Shown here: in pieces, positions 46,235 through 57,000 of the stretch | How the letters are laid out: each line of letters begins with the position of its first letter | Position numbering within the stretch: position 1 is the first letter of the stretch | NCBI GenBank assembly: GCA_012934845.2 | Contig: WNNJ02003223.1 | Coordinates: 1-64,000, forward strand | Direction of reading: 5' to 3' | Source of the DNA: Pomphorhynchus laevis | Taxonomy: Eukaryota; Acanthocephala; Palaeacanthocephala; Echinorhynchida; Pomphorhynchidae | Length of the DNA stretch: 64,000 nucleotides | Program-made: the position numbers and the translations under genes | The notes under the pieces: generated by a model | The model's database searches: none | What the model was told of the DNA's origin: nothing | The model's input: only the letters and a program-made list of their open reading frames with translations

Positions 46235-47352
46235 AAGTTCGTTTCACCTTCAGATAGCCGGTTTCGTAATACTGTTTTTGCTTCTTTCAACTTTAAACGA
46301 TCTTCGAGACTCAGATCCTTAAGAATACGATGTGGATAATCTTTAAGTCGAAAACCACGTTTGAGCAAAAGGTCTGCATGTTTTGCGGAAGATAATACAA
46401 CTTTCAACAATCTTGGTTTCTCTACCACCTTTTTTCCAAGTCGAAACAACTTTGTAACCTTCAGAGTAGAAGCTAGCTTCTCATCACCTTCTAAGAGTAA
46501 CTGACAGAACACAGTACGGAGGCTGGACACATCATCATTCATACGTGTTTGTGAGTTACTGGCCTTTGATTCAGCGATACCACTAAATAAGATATTGCAA
46601 GACCTATCTGGATGCGAACGGTAGTTTGTAGAAGGAGCGTTGTCCAAAGAAATGCTCTGACCATTTGAAGGTAAATAATTTCCTGATTTATTCTTATTTT
46701 TGGCCTTCTGTTTTCTATCGATGGCCCCACTCGAATCGCTACCTCTGATTTCACCCAATTGATGGTATGTCGATCCAGCGTTTCGTGTAGGTTGCAATAG
46801 AGTGTTGCGCCATACCCTTCCTTTGTTTACAGCTGGTGTAGTTTGTTCAACATGAATGACCGATTTTTCTTTGTTCTGAAAGGATGACAGCATTTGAAGT
46901 TCGACATTTGAAGTATTATCGTGCTGATGCGTAGATGACAGTGAAGGTAATTCAATCCTCGGTTCACATAGGTCAGGAGTTGAACTGTCATCTAATGGCA
47001 GCTTAACGACAGGATTAACGGTACAAGTGTTTATCGAAGTTTGATGGTCCGTGCTGTCTTGAGAGACACGAACGTCATTTAAGTTGATAGGTAACGATAT
47101 ATCACAACAATTCACATCACAAACCATATCTTGTACTAGTTTCATTTGGAGGGCCGAAATCATTGTAGCAGAACAAAAGCCGCAATAAAAGTCCTTGCTC
47201 TTGAGTGACGACTCGGTATTTAAAGGAATGTCGACAATAGACCACACTTCACAGCCTTTATTGCAGCATTCGACCTCTAGCCGCTTATACGCATTACGAT
47301 GTTGCGTGATATGTATAGTGTTTGACGCTCTCTTCGAATTTGCTTTCTTCAT
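46156..47352 (-). CDS. LINE-F ORF1 (C4 finger and RRM-like core), intact
   Basis: 398 residues. Residues ~27-62 form a C4 finger, LEVECCNKGCEVWSIVDIPL followed by KDFYCGFCSATMI. A long polar, serine-rich linker follows. From about residue 250 comes the RRM-like core: CNILFSGIAESKASNSQTRM, TLKVTKLFRLGKKVVEKPRL and HRILKDLSLEDRLKLKEAKT. The protein ends NLCIRNFQVVRWHPVVRWNP and a few residues. ORF1 proteins of this type bind element RNA. There is no N-terminal cysteine cluster, unlike LINE-A and LINE-D. The start ATG at 47352 is the first in frame. Its last ~79 nt overlap ORF2 in another frame. Confidence 0.75.
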   Translation of the reverse strand: MKKANSKRASNTIHITQHRNAYKRLEVECCNKGCEVWSIVDIPLNTESSLKSKDFYCGFCSATMISALQMKLVQDMVCDVNCCDISLPINLNDVRVSQDSTDHQTSINTCTVNPVVKLPLDDSSTPDLCEPRIELPSLSSTHQHDNTSNVELQMLSSFQNKEKSVIHVEQTTPAVNKGRVWRNTLLQPTRNAGSTYHQLGEIRGSDSSGAIDRKQKAKNKNKSGNYLPSNGQSISLDNAPSTNYRSHPDRSCNILFSGIAESKASNSQTRMNDDVSSLRTVFCQLLLEGDEKLASTLKVTKLFRLGKKVVEKPRLLKVVLSSAKHADLLLKRGFRLKDYPHRILKDLSLEDRLKLKEAKTVLRNRLSEGETNLCIRNFQVVRWHPVVRWNPITINSVT

Positions 47353-47600
47353 TGTGAAATTTGTATGTGTAAATAGTTATTTGTTAGCAGCTTAGAATTT
47401 GAAACTTGTATGTTTATAAGAAACGAAAATATTTTCTAGGATTGCTCGAGTCCTAACATCAATCAAGCGAATCTATCAATTTCTAATCGCCCAATTCGGA
47501 ATTATAAGCTCAAATTATAATTGTATGTTTATGAGAAACCAAATTTTTCTGTAATCTGCAACTGTAATTGTATGTTATTTTATCTCAAACTTTTTTTAAG

Positions 47601-48180
47601 CTCAAAAGATGAAACTGAATATTATTTTTAATGAAAAAATGGTAATAATAAAGATATGTAATACAGCCTAAGCAAACAAACATTTAAATGTCTTTAAAAG
47701 AAGCTTATAAAACGATGATACACTTATCGTGAAATTCACAATCCGATCGGTAAAGCACTAGGGAAGATGTTCGTCAATTATGATCCTATATGAAATGAGC
47801 AGGAAAATACGCCGGATCAGTATCTGGATCAGTATCTTTTTATGCAGCACTAAAAAATCCACCGAAAAGTCCGTCGAAGAAAATTAACACCATAAGAAAG
47901 AATTAACTCTTCGAATTACATCAAATTAACTCTTCGTTAATTCTTTCTTACATCAAATTACATCAAATTACACTTGGTATTACACTTGGAGTTACATCAA
48001 ATTACACTTGGTATTCGAAATAAAATCCAACATTAAAAATTTACGAGTTTCGATATGCATTAAGAGAGATTTATGAGTGAATACAAAATGTTGCCCGAGT
48101 GTTGCGACAAATAAAGGTTTTGAAAAGTATATTTACCATTATTTGAATAATGGTTCAGCTGAAATGTTCAGCTACATGTG
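47601..48180 (+). other. Sequence between LINE-F and the PLE nuclease fragment
   Basis: AT-rich, with a threefold repetition of catcaaattacact or close forms near 47950-48010. By position it should hold the PLE connector between RT and GIY-YIG, but I cannot read it as such. Confidence 0.3.
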
Positions 48181-48189
48181 CGTCTTTCG

Positions 48190-48485
48190 GTAATGTGTAA
48201 AAAGCACGATTCCGTAAATACGCAAACAGTATGTTGGCGAAACTGGTTTGTCAATTAATAAGCGACTGAATAGTCAAAAAAAGTGATTTGAACGTGATGC
48301 AATCATGAAGAAATTTATTTCAGATAATGATATTAAGGATTATCTATTTAGCTAAACCATAATTGAAACAAATATAAATAATATAAGACAACGAAAAAAC
48401 TAGAACAAAGATGGATGGGGCAACTGCTGCTGGATGAACCACATGGACTGAACAAGGAGCATATTTTAAAAGTTAAGCCAGGAAT
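48190..48485 (+). mobile_element. Penelope-like element, GIY-YIG fragment (right half of the split PLE)
   Basis: A frame reads QYVGETGLSINKRLNSQKK, then ERDAIMKKFISDNDIKDYLF, and ends LEQRWMGQLLLDEPHGLNKE. The YVGETG start and the closing (W)xxxL...P.GLN block are GIY-YIG features in PLEs. It is broken. It is a different GIY-YIG lineage from the one at 10.8 kb. Confidence 0.5.
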
Positions 48486-48569
48486 ATTATAAATATATGA
48501 TAATTATTGGTGATAGGCTACTGGTTAAAAAATTCTTGGTTATTAGTACTTATAATGTTCGCAGACGTT

Positions 48570-49372
48570 CCCAGACAAGTCTAAAATAATGTGGATCCTT
48601 CCCAGTAAACTAAACATATCTCCTCCCACTGTATCTTTTGCCTCATCGATCATCATCATAGTACACAATCTCACTTTCTTAGGATTTCATTTCGATGATC
48701 ACCTTTTCTTTAAACCATTCGTCCGTGACATGGCCCGCTCGTCTAACTTAATTCTCCGTGACATCCGCCGTATCCGCCGCCTTATTGACTTCCGTTCTTG
48801 TATGTCTCTTCTTTCATCGCTTCTCTTCCCAAACCTGATTACTGCCTCAGCCTTTTCGAAAATTCTCCAAAATCCATTATCCTATCCTTACAACAAATAA
48901 TCAACTCCGACGTTCGAGTGCTCTTTCGTCTTCGTCGTTTCGACCACACATCCACATATCTTGCCCACTCTCCTGGCCCACCATCTACATCCACATCAAA
49001 CTCAGAATTCCTTTGTAACTTTTCGTCTCATCGCTGTCGGCTCTCCATCGTTCATCAACTTCCCTTTTTTAGACGACACTCGCCCCACCTCTCTCTATCA
49101 CTGCGTTTCCGTCATTCCCTCTTACTCCACATTCCCAATTACTCCAACAACTACGCTTCCGATCCTTCCTTGTTACAACTCCACTCGCCTGGAATTAGCT
49201 CCCTCTCAACGTCAGCCGCGATCCCTCCTTTATTACATTCAAATACTGCCTCCGTACCAAACTTCTCGAAACATGATTTAGATTTTTGTTTGTTTTTTTT
49301 TCCTTAGCTTCGTGGTCATTTAAGCGTGCGCTGGCACGCATTTGCCACGTAAAAATAAATTTTTTTTACAAG
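48570..49372 (+). mobile_element. 5'-truncated LINE-E copy
   Basis: It begins abruptly in the RT (MWILPSKLNISPPTVSFASS) and continues through FLGFHFDDHLFFKPFVRDMA to the C-terminal domain (SLFENSPKSIILSLQQIINS in a second frame). It ends with the same 3' UTR as LINE-E: gcgtgcgctggcacgcattt, gccacgt and an AT-rich tail with a run of eight T. Frame changes make it inactive. A typical 5'-truncated retrotransposition product. Confidence 0.72.
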
Positions 49373-49559
49373 CTCACATATTTCTTGATTATAATAACTT
49401 ACAATAATATTACTTACAATAATCAAATCCGAAAGATAGAAGATGATATTTATTAACAATTTATCACACAAATTGGATTAATCAGTCATCATACTGATTA
49501 CAACATTCAAATCACACTGATTACAACAATCGAATTACACTGATTACAAACAACAATCA

Positions 49560-49830
49560 AATATGGCTCGAAGAAAGTAAGTTGCCAGAGATAAGACCAT
49601 TGCGTGTTGTAGATGGCAAGTCTGAGAACTTCGAACGTTACGAGGTTGCATGCGATTTCGAAAATTGTAAAATCTAAACGATCGTCATCGTTCGAAAGAT
49701 CATCCCACAACAATATTACTAATAGGAAATTCTTGTGTGGGTTTTGTGCTGCAATGGCAAAAACGTGTTTAGAAGTATCGAAGTCAAAGAGTTCATAAAC
49801 GTTCAGACGGTCAATCAATTCATAATCAAG
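49560..49830 (+). mobile_element. LINE ORF1 N-terminal fragment
   Basis: It starts at ATGGCTCGAAG and carries both halves of the C4 finger in two frames: FERYEVACDFENCKI, then NRKFLCGFCAAMAKTCLEVS. No core follows. It sits 0.3 kb before LINE-A ORF1 and is a separate, more decayed copy. Confidence 0.5.
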
Positions 49831-50049
49831 ATTTGACGATGTTTCGGCAAGTCAAAAGTCATCTAAGATAGGAATTAATAGTAATACTAATTTTTGAGAA
49901 CAAAAATTATAACAGCTTAAACACTCAGCACCACAAAATTATCACTTGTATAAATCATTTAATTATTAAAACTTACAATTGAAGATACTATCCTTGACTG
50001 TAGTAAGTTAAGTGTTTGCGATTAGCGACGAAAATAACTAAATTGCTAA
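49831..50049. other. AT-rich spacer before LINE-A ORF1
   Basis: Probably LINE-A 5' UTR; no separate feature recognised. Confidence 0.3.
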
Positions 50050-50115
50050 GATTTATGGATTATTGGACAGCACCGCTTTGATTATTCCTAAATTGTTCAC
50101 TTATATCAAATCACC

Positions 50116-50903
50116 ATGACAGAACAGTCTGCGAATAAGCGATGCTGCCCTTGTAATGGTCAAACAGCTGTTTGTAAGGGATGTGTGTGCGTTCGAAATG
50201 GTAAGCAATGCATTAATTGTTGTGCACACCGATGCTCAAATCGGGAACTATTGATTCCATCCAATCAATATAACGACAAACATACAGCCAAATTCTCAAC
50301 ACAATATTCGAACAACGATGAACTAAGAATGACAGTAAACGCCGTGGAGACTATCTCAATCGAAATGAAGTGTACTGCAGATAATTGCAACGTGTATTCA
50401 ACGGTAATCTTTCCTAGATGGCTTTCTAAAAATTTCCTGGCCCAAGATTACCTCTGTGGATTTTGTGCAGCTAAAGTAATCAACGAAACCCGAATTGAAA
50501 TAACTAAACTTAAAAGCCAGTTAATATCAAATGATTCAAATAGTTGCTGGACAAACAAAGAGCGTATGCATAGAATAGTAAATGAGTATATCAACTCCTC
50601 CCTCAACCGTTGCATCAATAAGCAGGTAACTTATGATGTTTGTTCTTTTCAAAGCACATCAGAGGTAGATAAATCTTATTCTAAATTAGCAAATTACCTT
50701 GATAGGGAAATCGCTAGGACCTCAAATCTGATAGTTCGTAATTTACCCGTTCCTGAAAGCGAGCAACAAGTTATATTAAATCTCTTTGAGGAAATTAATT
50801 GCCCTTTGGTCGGACAAAAACTAGACTTCAATCGACTCCCTGCACTTCATACAAAACTCCCCTCCGTGGGTTAAGGTAAAAACTATCATCAGCCACGTGG
50901 AAT
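50116..50903 (+). CDS. LINE-A ORF1, N-terminal two thirds (cysteine cluster, C4 finger, RRM start)
   Basis: Starts at ATG 50116. Residues ~10-42: CCPCNGQTAVCKGCVCVRNG followed by KQCINCCAHRCSN, a cysteine-rich block spaced like half of a tesmin/TSO1 CXC domain. Residues ~75-125: MKCTADNCNVYSTVIFPRWL then QDYLCGFCAAKVI, the C4 finger. Residues ~195 on: TSNLIVRNLPVPESEQQVIL, start of the RRM-like core. One frame change near 50850 moves the end to a frame reading NSPPWVKVKTIISHVE up to the LINE-B insertion. The rest of ORF1 is at 58843-59127. The protein would bind element RNA. Confidence 0.7.
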
Positions 50904-51079
50904 TATTATTTATTACATGACATAAAAAAGTAATTTTGTCTGATCAGAATATTAAGAAAGAAAAAAAGTAGTTCACCAATAATAATTATCACACATAGTG
51001 TATATATTTCCTGCGAAGATTCTTCTCTTTTTATCCACATGCTCAGCGCATTCTGGAATGATTTGTACTGTGTCATAGA

Positions 51080-54000
51080 CACGATCGAATTCAGCAATCG
51101 GTTCCCTAGGTTTACCGCTCTGTGAGATAATCGCAAGTATCTATGACATTTCCCGTGTGATTGAACAACAACTGATAAAGTGTCCTCTGTGGCTCAGGCG
51201 ATCATTTAGAATAACGGATTCCGATGGATAACCAGTAAAGACATGGATCATTCACCATAACTGTAATAAATCATTGTACACATATCTCGTGTAAACTGAA
51301 ATAAAATTTAGTTGGCTTAGTCTATCAGAGTAGGCAATGTTTCGAAGACCAGAGCATAGCTTGAAAATCGGCGAAAAATCTTTTCTATATTTCACCACGC
51401 GTAGAAGGAAAAGTCGCAGGCCAAGCATAATCAATGATCGGTCTGATCAACTCCTTACATAATAGTGAGAACTGAGACGGTGGAATCGAACTAAAGGTAT
51501 TTTTGATCATGTAAATACTTTTCCTCGACATGTTGCATATATGTTCAGTATTGAGGCCGGTTTTGAACGAATTCTAAACAATTATCCAAAGATCCTTTGT
51601 ATACGAATTAGTGGGAATAATCTCACCGCAAACAAAAATAATCATTTGGTAAATCACTACGACCAAATCTGAGGTGGACATTTAGTAATGTTAATCATGA
51701 TTCCGGTCAGTTCGCTCCACCTATTAACCATATTTATGTCATCTTGTAAGTGTTGCATATCGGCATGATGTGTTATGACATTCCATATTTTAAGATCATC
51801 CGCGAATGCTTATTTTTTACATTTTAGAGAGCGTAGCAAACTACTAAGAAATATCACGAATAATAATGGACCCAACACCGATCCCTGAGGAACACCCATT
51901 GATAAATTTGACGGTCTAGATAGACAATTTCCAACTCGAACTCTAAAAGAACGATCAGATAGGAAAGCGTGAATCCATCGAATAATAGGAATTTCAATTC
52001 CGTAATCTGCAAGAGCCTCAATCAACATATTATGGGGAACCCTATCAAAGGCCCGACTGAAGTAGAAATACACGACATCAACAGCATTACCCTGCGCAAC
52101 TGCATCAACCCATGCTTCGCGTGCACATAAAAGGTTAGACATGCAAGAACGTCCCGGACGAAAACCATGTTGCGAATTATCTATCAAGTTCGATGATTCA
52201 AGATAGGATAGTAATCGTTGATGCAATATGCGCTCTATCATCTTACATACAACACATGTAAGGCTTATTGCTCTATAATAAATGAGGCTTATTGCTCTAT
52301 AGCAATAAATGTAGATATCCTTAGTATTTGGGGATGTAATCCATCCGGTCCAGGTGATGAATGTAGTAAAGAATTTAACTCACTATAAACATCCTCAGTA
52401 GTAATATCAAAATAACTTTGTAAATGGCTTACACGAGATTGCTGGTTAGTTTCTGTGTTATTAGTTACGAGTTGAAAAGTCGACGTAAACGTGTCGGCTA
52501 CAGCTTGAGGCGATGTGATAAAGTTATCGTTAATACGAAGAGACGAAATCGCAGGAGGAATTGTCCTATTTCTACGTGTGAGCCCGAAATCGTTTTGGTA
52601 CACTATGAAAATCCGCAGCTATTCTCATTTCGTAGTTAAATTTTTTGCGTTTTTTAAGCTTTTCGAAAAAGTTACGACAATTGACGTATTCCTGTCGATA
52701 AGTATTGTCCGTGCAGCTTAATTTAAACAGTCGGTTTCTTCGTCTTAGTTCTGATTTAAGTTCTCTATTAAGCCACGGAGGATTCACTTTTTTATTTTTA
52801 TGCACGATCTTGGTAGGAACGTATTTTTCTATTATTTCGCACATTGCTGAACGGAAAACTTTCCAACAATCTTCAACATCGTCGCTAGCGCCTACAAAGT
52901 TCATAGTCGATGCTGCTTGAAGAATTTTAAACTGATCCGCACGATACCAACAATGCTTGAAGATTTTAGTTTCGACTTCGTCGATAATATTATTTGAAAT
53001 CCCTGAGAAGTGAAAAAGCAATACACAATGATCACTAACTCCTATGGGTGCTTCATGCATAATGTCACGCACATCTGTTAATGATTTAGATAAAATTAAA
53101 TCCAACAAAGAACTTTGATCATTCATAATTCACGCGTGATGCAAACGTTGAGTAAGAAATTTGAAGGCAATAGTGCGTCGTCAATATCGGTTGTTAGTGG
53201 TGAGCCGTCGGTGTCGCTGGACAATGATGCTTTGAAGGTATCGGACAATTACGAAGTATCGTCTATATCGGTGATTAATGATTATCGCAATGAAATCGGT
53301 ATAACTGGAGTCACCGATGAACGAGCTTCACACAATGATACAGACGTCGATATAGATAATGTTCACTCAGCTTTCAAGTGTATTTGTTCAAATGAGATGG
53401 AACAAGGGCGAGACGCAAGAAGCAAACCGGATGAGGGTGGTGACGGCAGCGATTCTTTCAGCAAAAAAAACGTATTTTGATAATAAAAGTCACACAGATC
53501 GCAATCATACATTAAATAGGGGCTGTAACATACTTATTTGGGGTTTAGATGAGTCATCAGCCTCAAGTGCACAGGAGCGGCTTGATGATGATATTGCCGG
53601 TTTACGTGTGTTCTTTTCTAATTTGCTCGAAAAAGGTGAGGAAGAGGTCGCATCGTCTATTTTAGTAAGGCAGCTCTATAGGTTGGGTAAGAAAAACGAT
53701 AGATCACGATTGCTAAAGGTTGTGTTAGGATCGGCAGAGCAAGCAAAGTGTCTTTTAGACCGTGGTTATCGACTTAAAGGTAACAAAATACGAATTTTAC
53801 GTGATCTTTCTCTCGAAGACAGGCAAAAATTGAAGGATATCAAGGCGGAACTTCATTACAGGCTGCAAAACGGTGAATCGAATCTGTGCATTCGAAATTT
53901 TCGGGTTGTGAGGTGGCGTCCTGCAGTTCGATGGAGATCGATCAATCTTTCTCTAGACCTTACAACGCCATGATTGGACATCTAGTGGATATATGTTTGG

Positions 54001-57000
54001 AAAGGAAGTTGCCATCTAATTGTTCAGAGAGAATATGTAATAATGAATGTCCTCTGGTGGTAGGTTACTCCAATATCAGAAGCTTACCTGCTCAATTGTC
54101 TGAAGTGCAGCAGTTTATATCTTTTAAAGATTTTGACGTGTTTTGCATTTCTGAGTCATGGCTTCATTATCAAATTAATGATGACCTTATGGCTATCTCT
54201 GGGTATCGACTTTTGAGAGCAGATAGAGTTGCAGGTCGTCGTGGCGGGGGTGTTGCTGCTTATATTAAAAACACCTTATCAATTACGAAGATTACTGAAT
54301 TGTGCGATGATCACTATTCATTCGAGTTATTGTCATTCTGCGTCAATGATACTCATTGTTCAATAGATATTTGCGTCGTATACAGATCACCCTCAGTTCA
54401 TACACAGTTAGATCTTCTGAAAAATCAGTTAAGATCATTCTGCTCCTCAAATTATTTCTTCCTTATTGGGGATTTTAATCTTCCTCAAGTTAACTGGATT
54501 AGTAACAACCGGTATTACTATAATGTCGAAAACTGCGAGCTTGCTGAATTCTTGCTGGCAGAGCTTCTCCTGATCCAACATATTAATCAGCCAACATGTA
54601 TATCGTCTCAACCAGAGACAATATTAGATCTTGGGTTTACCAAGCGCATTGAAGATGTAATCAGAGTTGATTTCGAGTCTCCTTTAGGAACCAGTGACCA
54701 TTGTGTGATTTCAGTACAGATTGCTCACACTTTACAACGACGATCTAAGTGCAGTGGCATCGGAAAGCGTAATTGGAATCGAGTAAATGTGGAAGATCTC
54801 CAACTCTATAGTCATCAGCTGAACTTCGGATCTGCTGATCTTCCAATTGATGATCATTTATCGTTAGTGACCAGTAACCTCATAACCATTTCGGATACGT
54901 TTGCACCAATAAGAAATAGGGCTTACAAGACGACAACGCCATTGTGGTTCGACAATGAGTTGGAGACTACGATAAAGGAAAGAAATCGATTATGGCGAAT
55001 CTCTCAACGTAACACTGTTACGCACCGTGAGTACAAAACTCTTCGCAATCTATGCAACCAACTAAAACGCTCAAAAAGAAAAACATTTGAAGAGGGTATT
55101 GCTTCTGACATTAACAGGTCACCTAAACGTTTTTGGGCATACGTTAGACATCGTCGAATCCTACCTTCTACGATTAATTGTGTACGTTTAGAAAGTGGTG
55201 ATGTAGTTGACAAGGAGGCTATTGTGGAAGCTCTTGCAAGCAGTTTTGTAGTATCTCCATCCTCGCAATCGAATATTGACCAGATACAGTACCCGCCCAA
55301 CTTACAATCTAACTTACCAATATCTCCTATTAATGTCATTGAAGTTCAGTCTGAACTCCATAAATTAAATAGTTTTGGCTCTGCAGGACCAGATGGTGTA
55401 TCCCCTTTTCTTTTGCGTACTCTGTCGCACATTATTGCTCCAAGCCTTACGTCTCTATTTCATCGAAGCTTACAGTATTCGTGGATTCCTGATGATTGGA
55501 AAAGGGCAATTGTTGTACCTATTCCAAAGAAACAGTTGGCACTAACTTGTTCAGATTTTAGACCAATTAGTCTTACCAGTGTTATTTCTAAAATTATGGA
55601 GAGACTCATTGCGAAGAGAATACGTGAACATCTAAATTTATATCAAATTCTTGATGATTCTCAGCACGGCTTCCGACCTGGTCGCTCGTGCCTAACTAAT
55701 CTGTTGAATGCTCGCGAACATTGGGTAGCTGCTCTTAGTTCGGGTCTTACAGTTGATATAATATTTCTTGATTTCTCTAAGGCCTTTGATAGAGTTCCAC
55801 ATGCTGGTTTAGATTCACTACTACGTCATTACGGTGTACCTACGACAATTTGCAACTGGATTAAGACATTTCTCGAGGATCGATCATTCGTTGTGCGATT
55901 AGATGAAGTTTTGTCAACAGCTCGACGTGTTCATTCGGGTGTTCCTCAGGGCACGGTCCTAGGTCCACTTCTCTTTATCATCTTTTTGAATGACCTACTC
56001 CTAAGGTTAAAGTGTCCTCACCTGGCATTTGCTGACGATGTTAAAATATGGGCAACAACCCAAAACGAGGCGGATTGTGAATTTTTACAATGTGACCTTA
56101 ACCGTATCGGGACTTGGTGTAATAGCACTGGCTTGATACTCAACGCGACAAAATGTGTATGGATCAGATTGGGTAGAGATAAAACTCATTTCGATTACAA
56201 AATAAATGGACACTCAATCAAGCGAGTCTCAGAACATCCCGACCTGGGAGTGATAATTCACGAATCGCTAAAGACAAGAGCAAATAGTGATCACGCGCGG
56301 TTAAAAGCGATACGTGCCTTATACTGCATAAAAATGACTTTTGCAAAATTATCGCCGCAAATCTTCGCCAAACTTTATTGTGCCCTAGTAAGACCACATC
56401 TTGAGTATTGTGTACAGGCAACCTTTCCAACGACCAGGAGTGAGTTGAATAACTTGGAAAGTGTAATGAGACGAGCTTCTCGGATGTGTTGTCAAGGAAG
56501 CTTTATTTCAAGATTAAGATGTTTGAACGTTTTATCAGTGAGGTATCGGTATCTTTTTCTTGATCTGATTACACTTTGGAAAATTGTACATTCAGCTGAT
56601 GGCTTTCCTTTGGGTGTAGTTAGATTTCGAGATAATTCGAGATTGCGAGGCCATTGTAAGATGCTTTTTAAAAAATTACCGGGTAAGCTGCGAAAATTTT
56701 ACAGACTGTCTGAACGGGCAGTAGATGTTTGGAATAGTTTGCCTGAACCTATCGCTGCCATCACCAATTTCCTCGCTTTCAAAAACAGGGTTCGACGTTG
56801 GATATACGTCCAGGCTGATTTGTCACCTTTTCTAACCTACCCATTTGGTTGATCTTTTTTTCTGTATTGTGTGATCGGCTTAAAGCCTTATGGCTAAGTC
56901 TGAACTTGATAATAATAATAATCGTAGTTGGTGCTGATACATGCTGAACAAGAAGTAGGTTATCTAACAGAAAATTCCACAAATCATGATCTAGTTTACT

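Larger units (their letters stand above)
43101..47600 (-). mobile_element. LINE-F: nearly intact CR1-like LINE
   Basis: A full two-ORF LINE. ORF1 is 398 codons without interruption, and ORF2 is about 1,013 codons with a single in-frame stop. It ends in an AAT-type tail (tattattagtatta at 43098-43111 on the plus strand) after a hairpin AGCCATTTGGCT. The 5' UTR extends right from 47352 and repeats a ttgtatgtttat(a/g)agaaac unit, so the 5' limit is only approximate. It splits a PLE. Confidence 0.78.
53130..56922 (+). mobile_element. LINE-C: youngest LINE of the nest
   Basis: Plus-strand CR1-like LINE, 3.8 kb, inserted in LINE-B ORF2. It lacks the ORF1 finger region, so it is probably 5'-truncated. 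It ends in a hairpin-like AAGCCTTATGGCTAAG and an AAT-repeat tail (ataataataataat to 56922). Removing it restores the LINE-B frame exactly. ORF2 is uninterrupted. Confidence 0.8.

Noticed and set aside
53130-53160. A long target-site duplication for LINE-C
   Set aside because: The only shared bases at the two edges (aat) cannot be told apart from the AAT tail, so no duplication can be claimed.
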